Positions 22,843 to 30,987 of a stretch of 37,865 nt of DNA are shown piece by piece. Position numbers and translations under genes: made by a program. Every line of letters begins with the position of its first letter. Positions within the stretch are counted from its first letter, which is position 1. Source of the stretch: a virus; IMG/VR virus record IMGVR_UViG_3300047548_001782, positions 1-37,865 of that record. One strand, 5' to 3'. Under the pieces are notes generated by a model. The model ran no database searches, was not told where the DNA came from, and was given only the letters and a program-made list of their open reading frames with translations.

Positions 22843-25443
22843 TTATATACAATCAACTACTTTAATAATTCCTTGCTGATTCACGGTAATTATTGGTTGC
22901 TTCAGTTTTGGTGAAAGTGTTAATATTGGGAACAATCTAGCACCTTCTCCTGTTCTTGTATTAATTGTTAAATCTGGTAACTCACCAAATTCTGTAGTAC
23001 AAGTTGTTGATTTTACCCCGATTATCGCTCCAGATTGAGAAACAATGACATCAAAAGTACAATTGCCAACATTTACTCTATCACCATCAGTATATCCTGT
23101 CCCTGGATTTCTAATAACAATACTAGTGACAACACCAACAATACCTGTTCCAATTCCAGTTTCACCACCAAAATCTGTGCTTATGCCAGGGAATATTGGT
23201 CTGGAAATAGTTGTATTTCCGATTCCAGTTCCACCACCATCACCTGGAATGAATGTTCCTAAAGGTGATTCTACAGGATTATTTGGTGCAGGAGCAAGAA
23301 CTGGAGATAATTCATTACTGAGAATAACTGTTGCTCTAGCAACTTTTAATCCTTCTGGATCTAATAAATCAAAATTAACAACTTCCGCATTTTCATTAAT
23401 ATTATCCTGCCTAAATTTAAATGATTTTGTTGCCTTCCCTGAACTTAATTTGACACTTCCATATAAACTATCAACACCTTCAATATCTTCAACAGTTATA
23501 TCTCCCAAAATTTCATAATCAAGAACAGTTCCATCTGGAAGATTCTCGGCACTTATATTAAAAATTACCGTTTCACCCTCATAAAAACTATACTTATTTG
23601 CTGTTACTAAGTAAGTAGGTGCTTTTATAATTGAATTCAAATTCGGTTTACAATACCCTGTTCCTGAATTATTTAAATATATCCCAGTCACTTGACCATT
23701 TACTACTTCTGCTGTTGCTTGACCACCAGATCCATGATTTGTATTATCACGTATTACTATCGTTGGTGGTTTAGAATAACCTTTTCCTGGATTTATTATT
23801 TCTATTGCTAATATACCACCCGAATCACTGACAATAGGAACTGCTTGTGCCTGAACACCATCCCCAAAAATTTCAATTTCTGGAGGAAGACAACTGTTTG
23901 CTGTCATTCCTGGAGGTAATGGGAGTTGATCTTTTTGTTTCTTTGGTCTCAATGCCTTTTCTGTGCAATCTTTATATGGAGAATTTCCCCTATAACCATA
24001 TAGTGACATTTGACCCATAGCAAGATTCAAGTTTGAATTTATACCCTTAAGGACATTCATACTCTTAAGAGTTCTATTCCAACTATCGGATCCTCCCTTT
24101 TCTGGTCCACCACAGGGAGACCATTGCGTTGGAGTTTCGCACTGCAATCTATCACAAGACAAAAAGCTCAGAATTTGTTGGGCAATTGAGGATACTTTCC
24201 CTAAAATTTCACTAACTTGTCCAACTGCACCAAGTAACCAATTTAATCCAGAAAAAATGGGGGCAAGGAGACTCTCAATAGAATCCATTAACTTAGTAAG
24301 AATTGCACCAACTGCTTGTTCAACCGCACATAAAGGAGCATTAATTGCTTTACCAACCATTTTGGCAAGCATATTTGTAATAAAATCCAGTAATAATGGT
24401 AGTAACTTTTCAAAAACACAAAATATAATATCTACAATATTTTTAGTTGCACCAGCAATTGGGGGTTGCTGAGGCAGTGGAACTATTAATCCAATAAATT
24501 GTCCAAATAATTTTGTAACCAAACCAATAATACCATTACGCATATTATTGATAATGAACTTAATTATACCTACTATATTACTTGCAAATTTTCTTATTTC
24601 TGTAGTAATATCTACTAAAGTGTTTAGAACTGGGTCAATATAAGTATCAATTGCTTTTTCTAATCTATTAACAAATGCAATAAAATCTTGAATTACTTTT
24701 GATATTTTTGCAATTATATTGTCATTACAACCATTTTCTCTAACTATTTTTAATTGGCAACCCTTAAGAGTAAACTGTTGTGTTGCTAATGATTTTCTTA
24801 TTAGCTGATCCCCACCAGGTTTATTCTGCTCTCTTGCTGCAGGTACTGGATCCCCAACTGTACTTGATGTTTGAATGCCAACTTTTGGATCAGCTGCATC
24901 CTTTGGTTCTTCTTGAACTGCTTGATTTTTTTCTCTTATCTGAGTTGCACCTTGAATGAGTGGTCCTTGGTGTCCTGTAAAAGGTTTAAATTGTGAACTT
25001 TTTTCTTTTGCTAAAAACTCAGGAGTTGCAAAATTTGTTACACTCTCATTTCTATATAAACAACCAACAATAATTGGTTGTTGGGCATCTTCACCATCTA
25101 AGAAGAAACCATAAACAGTTTCTCCACCCACGAGCATCATTGTTTTTCCAACACTTCCTTGAGCAGTCCCATTTTCTGGAGACATGGAAACATGTGCCCA
25201 AGGAAGATCAATATCAGGAAGAATATCTCCATCAAATGTATGATATCCTACTATTCTAACTTTACAACGATATGCCCAACTTTCCCCTATCTTTGGGTTC
25301 CCTTTATCGTCTCTCTTATTTTCTCCAGCGTCAAATTTTGACTTTTCATTTCTCCAAACAGCAGCAGGTGCTACTTGGCCTATCCACCAAATAAATCCGT
25401 CTCTTCCTAAGAAGTTTGATTTTAATAAAGATTCTTCAATCAT
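22843..25443 (-). CDS. gp5: gp5-like baseplate central spike/hub protein without lysozyme domain, 866 aa
   Basis: The N-terminus (MIEESLLKSNFLGRDGFIWW) and the following OB-fold (YRCKVRIVGYHTFDGDILPD, WAHVSMSPENG, GETVYGFFLDGEDAQQPIIV to about residue 130) identify the cyanophage gp5 type. T4 gp5 next carries a lysozyme domain, which is absent here. Instead residues about 240-440 are long amphipathic helices, then a Cys-containing conserved segment (CDRLQCETPTQWSPCGGPEK). Next come two GxGY modules (near 554 and 598), a Calx-beta-like domain (YSFYEGETVIFNISAENLPD onward, about 625-710) and a third GTGY module near 781. Lytic activity is supplied by two other proteins nearby. Its start overlaps the end of the 69-aa gene by 8 nt. 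Confidence 0.82.
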   Translation of the reverse strand: MIEESLLKSNFLGRDGFIWWIGQVAPAAVWRNEKSKFDAGENKRDDKGNPKIGESWAYRCKVRIVGYHTFDGDILPDIDLPWAHVSMSPENGTAQGSVGKTMMLVGGETVYGFFLDGEDAQQPIIVGCLYRNESVTNFATPEFLAKEKSSQFKPFTGHQGPLIQGATQIREKNQAVQEEPKDAADPKVGIQTSSTVGDPVPAAREQNKPGGDQLIRKSLATQQFTLKGCQLKIVRENGCNDNIIAKISKVIQDFIAFVNRLEKAIDTYIDPVLNTLVDITTEIRKFASNIVGIIKFIINNMRNGIIGLVTKLFGQFIGLIVPLPQQPPIAGATKNIVDIIFCVFEKLLPLLLDFITNMLAKMVGKAINAPLCAVEQAVGAILTKLMDSIESLLAPIFSGLNWLLGAVGQVSEILGKVSSIAQQILSFLSCDRLQCETPTQWSPCGGPEKGGSDSWNRTLKSMNVLKGINSNLNLAMGQMSLYGYRGNSPYKDCTEKALRPKKQKDQLPLPPGMTANSCLPPEIEIFGDGVQAQAVPIVSDSGGILAIEIINPGKGYSKPPTIVIRDNTNHGSGGQATAEVVNGQVTGIYLNNSGTGYCKPNLNSIIKAPTYLVTANKYSFYEGETVIFNISAENLPDGTVLDYEILGDITVEDIEGVDSLYGSVKLSSGKATKSFKFRQDNINENAEVVNFDLLDPEGLKVARATVILSNELSPVLAPAPNNPVESPLGTFIPGDGGGTGIGNTTISRPIFPGISTDFGGETGIGTGIVGVVTSIVIRNPGTGYTDGDRVNVGNCTFDVIVSQSGAIIGVKSTTCTTEFGELPDLTINTRTGEGARLFPILTLSPKLKQPIITVNQQGIIKVVDCI

Positions 25444-25645
25444 CGAAAATTCTACATTCAGGTGCGTCTGGGTTTAAATCACAAAGCAACTCAAAATGAG
25501 TTGGGACTGCATTTTCTTCTGGATGGTTCTTTTGATATTCCAGCAATTCGGACAGATAATTTTTTAAATATCTGCTTCTCTGTCTATTTATTGAAGGACT
25601 TTCTAGTTCTTCGCAGATATCGTTAATTAGATTTTGAAGTTCCAT
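25436..25645 (-). CDS. Small conserved-type hypothetical protein, 69 aa
   Basis: Helical acidic protein starting MELQNLINDICEELESPSIN, with LKNYLSELLEYQKNHPEEN in the middle and ending LNPDAPECRIFDD. It sits between the gp27-like hub gene (7 nt gap) and gp5 (8 nt overlap), a position that implies translational coupling and a role in hub or spike assembly. No family is recognised. Size and helix content would suit a small assembly chaperone. Confidence 0.65.
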   Translation of the reverse strand: MELQNLINDICEELESPSINRQRSRYLKNYLSELLEYQKNHPEENAVPTHFELLCDLNPDAPECRIFDD

Positions 25646-25652
25646 TTTTTAC

Positions 25653-26960
25653 CTAAGCATTTTGTGATCCATAAAGACCATAACTATCTCTAATCAACCT
25701 TAAACTGGAAACTACCTGCTGTGCTTCAAAGTGATGTCTTACTTCTTTGATTAAATAGTAACCACTTTGGTCTCTATCTGGTTCCTTTTTGTCTGTTCTT
25801 TCTATTGCAGGAAATTCCGCATATATTATATCACCAGCTTTTAGATTGATATTACAGGGCACATTCATATTTAGTGCTTGAGTGAACAAAATGTTATACC
25901 TAGAAAAGGATTTTGCCATATCTGCAACATCTCTTCCCGAGTCTTTTGTAACTCCTTCATTATCAAGAACACCTCTATCTGAAGTTCTAAACATTATTCT
26001 TGTTATTGCTTCATCAAATCCTTCGGGAACAGGAATGCTATCATTTGTTCCTAATTTATTTTTTATTTCTGATTTTAAATAATAAGTGAATTGATCTAAT
26101 GAATTGGTGTATAAATCATAAAAATATGTTTTATTGGCATACATTCCAACACGAAGAGATTTCATTAAATCAATATTTTTTTCAAATCTATAATTCAATA
26201 TTTTAAATTCATTTACTACTTTATTTTGTTCATTAATTTCACTGTAAAAATAATATGGTATATTTTTTAAGTCGGAAGATGATTGCCCTATTTGTGCATT
26301 TGAAACTAAATTATCAATACTCTTAAAATTAAATCCATCTTTATTTTCATAAAATAAAAATCCAGCAGTTCCCTTTGCTAATCCATCTTTATCTCCACCA
26401 GAAACACCTCCAGAATATTGGGGCATTGCTTTGGGGCATAGCCAAGTTAAAATATGAAAAGGTTTTTTCTGATTTCCAATAAAGGAATATGAATTGGCAG
26501 TACCTTCTATATTTTCTTCTTTGTATTTTTCTGTTTTTAATACATCTTTTAATATACTTTCAACCGTAGTTTTTATATTTCCATTATATTTTTTCTGACA
26601 TCTTACAGTTTCATTTGTTAGTCCTTCTCTAGATACTAAACTCAACTTAAACATTTCACTAGTGGTTGATTGATTCATCCCACTTGCTTTATAAACATAC
26701 ATTGAATTTTCACCATCTAGTTCAAATTCACCAAATGCAGTATCCAAAGAAATCGCAACCCTTTCCCCACCACGAATGGGTAAAATATTCAACAGTGAAG
26801 AACTATTGAATAAGTTAATTTCCATAGTAACACAAGGAGATAAAATATCTTCAAAATAATCAATAAAGATTATTGAGTTAGTAACATCAACCTTAGTCTC
26901 ACCATCAGTTGATTCTATTACTACTTGCTTGAAACTTAATCTTGATACTGCTACTGACAT
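25653..26960 (-). CDS. gp27: gp27-like baseplate hub protein, 435 aa
   Basis: T4 gp27 is a trimeric ring that joins the gp5 spike to the tail tube. This protein has the hub character: early strands RLSFKQVVIESTDG, VDVTNSIIFIDYFEDILSPC and TMEINLFNSSSLLNILPIRG, all typical of tube-like hub domains. A central domain follows (KTTVESILKDVLKT, FHILTWLCPKAMPQYSG), then a C-terminal tube-like domain (VPCNINLKAGDIIYAEFPAI, QSGYYLIKEVRHHFEAQQVV). Length is close to T4 gp27 (391 aa). Position just before gp5 agrees. Its ATG overlaps the TAA of the M23 protein gene as TAATG. Confidence 0.8.
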   Translation of the reverse strand: MSVAVSRLSFKQVVIESTDGETKVDVTNSIIFIDYFEDILSPCVTMEINLFNSSSLLNILPIRGGERVAISLDTAFGEFELDGENSMYVYKASGMNQSTTSEMFKLSLVSREGLTNETVRCQKKYNGNIKTTVESILKDVLKTEKYKEENIEGTANSYSFIGNQKKPFHILTWLCPKAMPQYSGGVSGGDKDGLAKGTAGFLFYENKDGFNFKSIDNLVSNAQIGQSSSDLKNIPYYFYSEINEQNKVVNEFKILNYRFEKNIDLMKSLRVGMYANKTYFYDLYTNSLDQFTYYLKSEIKNKLGTNDSIPVPEGFDEAITRIMFRTSDRGVLDNEGVTKDSGRDVADMAKSFSRYNILFTQALNMNVPCNINLKAGDIIYAEFPAIERTDKKEPDRDQSGYYLIKEVRHHFEAQQVVSSLRLIRDSYGLYGSQNA

Positions 26961-28930
26961 TATGATCCTGAGAGATTAGTTAACAACATAGTTTTCATTA
27001 AACTATTTACCACCTGACCTTCTGTTGGTCCCGGAAGAACAACAGTTCCTCCTCCACCACCTCCTCCTGATATAATTACTGGTCTTTGTGGTGAAGAACC
27101 ACCACCAGAAGAACCAACAAAAATTGGTATATAAGTCATAGATGATTGACCTGGTGCATTATATGCTGGATATGATTCAACAGATTGAACCATTTGTTTT
27201 GTTGGAACCCCCATCACATACTGTTGATATTCCATTATTTGTTCTGGAGTCATTGAACTAATATCTAATTCAGCACCACCAACTGCTCTTACTTTTTGCA
27301 TTGATTGAACTTGTTTCAATATATTCTCACTACCTTTATTTTCATCTCCAATAAATCTTGCTCCTTTGTATTTTTCCTGCAATCCTTTCATTGAAGTTGC
27401 ATCCATACTGGATGCTTTTTCTACGGTTGCACCCGATTGTTTTGTTACTTGTTCTATTGCTGCCCTAACATCACCTTGTTGTTGAGATGGTGGAACAACA
27501 ACAACGTTATATCCTTTACTCTTTAGATCTTCAATAGACTTTTTGATATTTTCTGCAGCTTTTTTGGGGTCAGTATCGTTGGTTCCTGCAGTTATTACTG
27601 CTGTTGGTGCTCCAGACTGCATTCCTGCTGGTTTTTTTGAAACTACTTTTACATTGCCACCAAACCTAAAATACTTATCACCCTCACTATTTGGTATTGA
27701 TACTGGTTTTCCTCCTTTAAGGATTTCAAAGTGAACGTGAGGACCAGTTGATCTTCCTGTACTACCAACATTACCAATTACTGTTCCTGGTTCTATTGCT
27801 TGCCCACTTTTAACATTTATTTTGCTCATATGCCCATAGAAACTAGCAGTTCCACCTGGATGAGAAACAGTAACAGAATATCCATATCCATCTATCCAAC
27901 CTGCTTGAGATACTTGCCCAGGTTGAATTACACTTATTGGCAATCCATTTGGTCTTGGATAATCAACCCCAGTATGCATCCTGCCCCATCTCCAACCATA
28001 ACCAGATGATACATCTTTACTTGGGAGTTCTCCACCTTCTGCTTTTATGTCTTGCAATTCTCCAGGAAGATCTTGTGGACTAGGAAGGGCTTCTGGATCT
28101 GTTCCATAATCCATTGGCATATCTTCTGCACCCGCAGCAGTCATAACAGACCTAAACGTTTGATTAGCAAATTTTTCAAAATTCTCAACAGATTCTGAAA
28201 ATCTTCTTAGAAGTGCAGGAACTCTCTTATCATCTTGTGCTAGTGCTTTTTGTCGTTCTTCTTGTGCTTTTAGTCTTTCTTCTTGTTTCTTTTGTAGGTC
28301 TGGTTTTCCTGATGTTGCTTCTACTGCCCTATCTGCAGCATAACCACCAAGAAATCCCCCTGCCATACTTCCAAGGACAAATCCAACTCCAGGAATAGGA
28401 ATAAGGGTCTGACCAATTGCTCCACCAAGCAATGATCCAGCAAGAGAACCACCAGCACCTGCTGCTGCTTTACCTACACTTTCACCCTCTTTAAGTCCAG
28501 TCGCAAAATCAAGTCCAGAAAAAATAGCATTTGCAATTCCAATTGAACGGAATCCACTAAATCTTAATTTTGACCCCAAAGCAGTTGGTGCTTTTGGTTT
28601 TCCTGGAGGACCTTTTGGTTTACCTACATCACCACCACCTGGGAAAAAATTACTAACAAAACTAGCAGCATCAAATGCACCTGATGCAAGATTTCTTAAA
28701 AGATTTCCTGCAGAACCAAAATTTGATGCAATGTTTATGTTTGCTAATTCTTTTATTTTATTTTCTTTTGGTAATTTTATAGATTCAATCTGATCTACAT
28801 TGATATCTAAAAAGTCAATTAAACCTTTATAACTTCTTTTTACCTCCGAAAAATTTCTATCGGAAGTATTTCCCATTAAAGAAATGGAATTAGCAGCAGC
28901 AATTAGGGGTGAAGAAACTGTTTTTGCCAT
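26960..28930 (-). CDS. Tail protein with M23 (LytM-type) peptidase domain, 656 aa
   Basis: Residues 155-205 form a Gly/Ala-rich hydrophobic segment (GSLAGSLLGGAIGQTLIPIP, then GSMAGGFLGGYAADRA), a glycine-zipper-like stretch that could insert in or cross a membrane. Residues about 205-230 are a charged helix. Residues about 308-405 are an M23 metallopeptidase: MHTGVDYP gives zinc ligands His319 and Asp323, YGHMS gives His367, and GPHVHFEIL gives His398/His400. This domain should cut peptide cross-links in the cell wall during DNA injection. After it comes a segment with AVITAGTNDTDP (about 444-455), possibly SGNH-like but lacking other blocks. The C-terminus is Pro/Gly-rich. Its ATG overlaps the stop of the lysozyme-like gene (TAATG). 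It may share the tape-measure role. Confidence 0.8.
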   Translation of the reverse strand: MAKTVSSPLIAAANSISLMGNTSDRNFSEVKRSYKGLIDFLDINVDQIESIKLPKENKIKELANINIASNFGSAGNLLRNLASGAFDAASFVSNFFPGGGDVGKPKGPPGKPKAPTALGSKLRFSGFRSIGIANAIFSGLDFATGLKEGESVGKAAAGAGGSLAGSLLGGAIGQTLIPIPGVGFVLGSMAGGFLGGYAADRAVEATSGKPDLQKKQEERLKAQEERQKALAQDDKRVPALLRRFSESVENFEKFANQTFRSVMTAAGAEDMPMDYGTDPEALPSPQDLPGELQDIKAEGGELPSKDVSSGYGWRWGRMHTGVDYPRPNGLPISVIQPGQVSQAGWIDGYGYSVTVSHPGGTASFYGHMSKINVKSGQAIEPGTVIGNVGSTGRSTGPHVHFEILKGGKPVSIPNSEGDKYFRFGGNVKVVSKKPAGMQSGAPTAVITAGTNDTDPKKAAENIKKSIEDLKSKGYNVVVVPPSQQQGDVRAAIEQVTKQSGATVEKASSMDATSMKGLQEKYKGARFIGDENKGSENILKQVQSMQKVRAVGGAELDISSMTPEQIMEYQQYVMGVPTKQMVQSVESYPAYNAPGQSSMTYIPIFVGSSGGGSSPQRPVIISGGGGGGGTVVLPGPTEGQVVNSLMKTMLLTNLSGS

Positions 28931-30813
28931 TATCCGTCAACAATATTATAGATTATTTTTGAATAAAGAATTAGGAAATTATCCGTATTTCCTGCAGGCA
29001 AGAATGGAGCAGTTGGACCTTGTGCTCCAGCAGGTGCCGCAGGACCAGAAGATGGAGATTGCGAACCAGAAGATTTCTGTTGTGGCATCTGTGTACTGAA
29101 ATCAAACGGCATCACATTTACACTTGGTGCTGCTTGTGATGGTGGTGGTTGAGAAACTTTAGTTGCCATATTTTTCAATTCTTCTCTCTTTTCTGGTGAT
29201 AATGCCCAATCTGGTAAATCGGGACCACCCATTCCCTTTGCTTGAACTTGTGCTCTTGCTTCTTTAAGATTTTCTTTATAAAGTTTTGCTGTTCTGCCTA
29301 AATTTCCTCCTTGCCCATAATATTCACCCAAACCTGCCCATTCTTTTTGTAAAACTTTAAAATCTGCAGGAGTTAATTCTTTACTTACATCAATTCCCCT
29401 CTTTTTCTTAGCTAGATATAAAATCATTTGATTTTGTAATTCTGGAGTAAATTTAACTTTACTTGGATCCATTCCCATTTCACGGACAATTTGCTCAGGA
29501 TATAAAAATTGTCCAGCACCAACAGCTGCAGAATTTCCTCCTTTCCATCTTCCTCTTCCTTCTGCCAAAAATTTTTCTTGTATTTTTTTAACTTCCGTTA
29601 CTGTTTTTGTTGATAAATCCCCACCGTACTGACTTCCACCAAAGAATGTATTATAACCTTGTGATCCAGCAGTTCCTTCTGCTTCTCTTACTGTTGCTAT
29701 AAATGCCTTTTCTTCTGGAGTGCCTGTGATTATGTCTTTAGCATTAAGTGGACCTGATTTACCTTCTGTAGAAGTAGGAGCACCAGGACCACTTGAAGTA
29801 GAAGGGGCACCACTAGGACTGGTTTTGGCACCACCTCCTCCTCCAGAAGTTCCACCAGACTTATCATTAGAACCTTTGATTAAACTATTAACCGCAGAGG
29901 TAAATGATTCTACAATTCCACCAAGACCTTCAACTAGACCACCCATAAATCCAGGTTGTCTTTGAACAGATGCAACACCAGTATCTGCAAGAGCATTTAC
30001 TGCACCAGCACCTGCTGCTAAACCACCAGCACCAAGAGCAAACATTCCACCTTTCTTCATTAAATTGCCAAGTCCTTTGGGGGCATTTTGCTTCAATCCT
30101 TGCCCAGGAACTTTTACATCAATATTTAATCCTGGACTTCCAGATGGTGATGCAGTAGGAAGATTTGATAGTTGTCCAACTATTTTATTAATCGTGTTTC
30201 GAATTAATTTTGCAACTTCAAAACTATCTGCAAATATCTTTTGTAATGATTTTAAATTTGTATCTAAATTATCTAAATTTTTCTTACTTGCAAAAAACTG
30301 AATGAAGTCTAAAGCACCTTTAAATACCTTTAAGAAGTTTCCAAGAATACCAGTTGGTTTTGCATCATCAACTTCAGAAACTTTTTTTCTATATTCTTCA
30401 ACAAGTTTAGTTATAGTTGAATCTGCCTGTTGAGTTATATTTGTAACGGCAGATTGTAATTGCGTTATATTGTTTTCTTGCTTTGTGTAAAGAGGTTGTA
30501 TCTCTCTAGTTACCTCAGAACGAACTTGCTCTACTTTTGCATCTACATTTTTATTGACTATATTAGTTACACTTTCTATCTGGTTAGAAACTTGACTTAA
30601 GATATTTGAAGAAATTGTATTAACAATGGAACTTAAGTCTGGTGTTGCTGGTCTAACCGATGCCCTTTGAAATCCTACAACATTATTTGCAGCACTAGAA
30701 ACAACAGAACTGCCAAGAGGAGCACCACCAGAAACAAAGTTCTGAAAGGAAGATGGGGATACCTTTCTTCCTCCTACAATTTTTTCTGGTGATAGCAGGG
30801 AACTAACTGGCAT
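28930..30813 (-). CDS. Tail (tape-measure region) protein with lambda-lysozyme-like muramidase domain, 627 aa
   Basis: Residues about 55-145 are a long coiled coil (ILSQVSNQIESVTNIVNKNV onward). Residues 160-215 form a hydrophobic helical region and 245-300 a Gly/Ala-rich segment (GLGNLMKKGGMFALGAGGLA). A low-complexity Ser/Gly/Pro linker (about 315-355) precedes a domain at about 365-525. There, AFIATVREAEGTAGSQGYNT (Glu379 is the expected catalytic acid), FFGGSQYGGDLS, AVGAGQFLYP and LQKEWAGLGEYYG match the layout of the lambda R lytic transglycosylase. It should cleave the glycan strand, complementing the M23 peptidase encoded next. Placement right after the tail chaperone pair suggests it is, or is part of, the tape measure. 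It overlaps the 60-aa ORF by 11 nt. Confidence 0.77.
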   Translation of the reverse strand: MPVSSLLSPEKIVGGRKVSPSSFQNFVSGGAPLGSSVVSSAANNVVGFQRASVRPATPDLSSIVNTISSNILSQVSNQIESVTNIVNKNVDAKVEQVRSEVTREIQPLYTKQENNITQLQSAVTNITQQADSTITKLVEEYRKKVSEVDDAKPTGILGNFLKVFKGALDFIQFFASKKNLDNLDTNLKSLQKIFADSFEVAKLIRNTINKIVGQLSNLPTASPSGSPGLNIDVKVPGQGLKQNAPKGLGNLMKKGGMFALGAGGLAAGAGAVNALADTGVASVQRQPGFMGGLVEGLGGIVESFTSAVNSLIKGSNDKSGGTSGGGGGAKTSPSGAPSTSSGPGAPTSTEGKSGPLNAKDIITGTPEEKAFIATVREAEGTAGSQGYNTFFGGSQYGGDLSTKTVTEVKKIQEKFLAEGRGRWKGGNSAAVGAGQFLYPEQIVREMGMDPSKVKFTPELQNQMILYLAKKKRGIDVSKELTPADFKVLQKEWAGLGEYYGQGGNLGRTAKLYKENLKEARAQVQAKGMGGPDLPDWALSPEKREELKNMATKVSQPPPSQAAPSVNVMPFDFSTQMPQQKSSGSQSPSSGPAAPAGAQGPTAPFLPAGNTDNFLILYSKIIYNIVDG

Positions 30814-30985
30814 TTGCTTGTTGCTGTTGTTTCAACTTTTCGTCTTCTATATGCTGTTGTAGTAATCCAACGTAAATATCACGTTCCCAGGGCATCATAT
30901 TTTCAATCTCAGTCAATGAATATTTATGGAACTGCATCAAAGCAAAATTAATTTTAAAATATGACTCAAGTTCCATGTGAGCCAT
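30803..30985 (-). CDS. Short ORF in the -1 frame after gp26; probable tail-chaperone 'T' extension, 60 aa
   Basis: Begins MAHMELESYFKINFALMQFH and contains YSLTEIENMMPWERDIYVGL before a Gln-rich end. The S-L-T-E-I-E-N-M-x-x-W-E-R pattern resembles the C-terminal part of frameshifted tail assembly chaperones (lambda GT type). No Shine-Dalgarno precedes the first ATG: the upstream bases are TTTTTTCGGCTAATT. The frame is open upstream of that ATG to the slippery site in gp26 and lies in the -1 frame relative to gp26. It is therefore more likely translated as a gp26 fusion than on its own. Independent expression by reinitiation across the 2-nt gap remains possible. Confidence 0.7.
   Translation of the reverse strand: MAHMELESYFKINFALMQFHKYSLTEIENMMPWERDIYVGLLQQHIEDEKLKQQQQANAS
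30963..30983 (-). promoter_or_regulatory. Possible frameshift-stimulating RNA hairpin
   Basis: On the minus-strand RNA, GGCUCA pairs with UGAGUC around a 9-nt loop (6 bp including one G-U). It starts 10 nt after the slippery heptamer. It is a weak stem, but placed where stimulatory structures are found. Confidence 0.35.
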
Positions 30986-30987
30986 AA

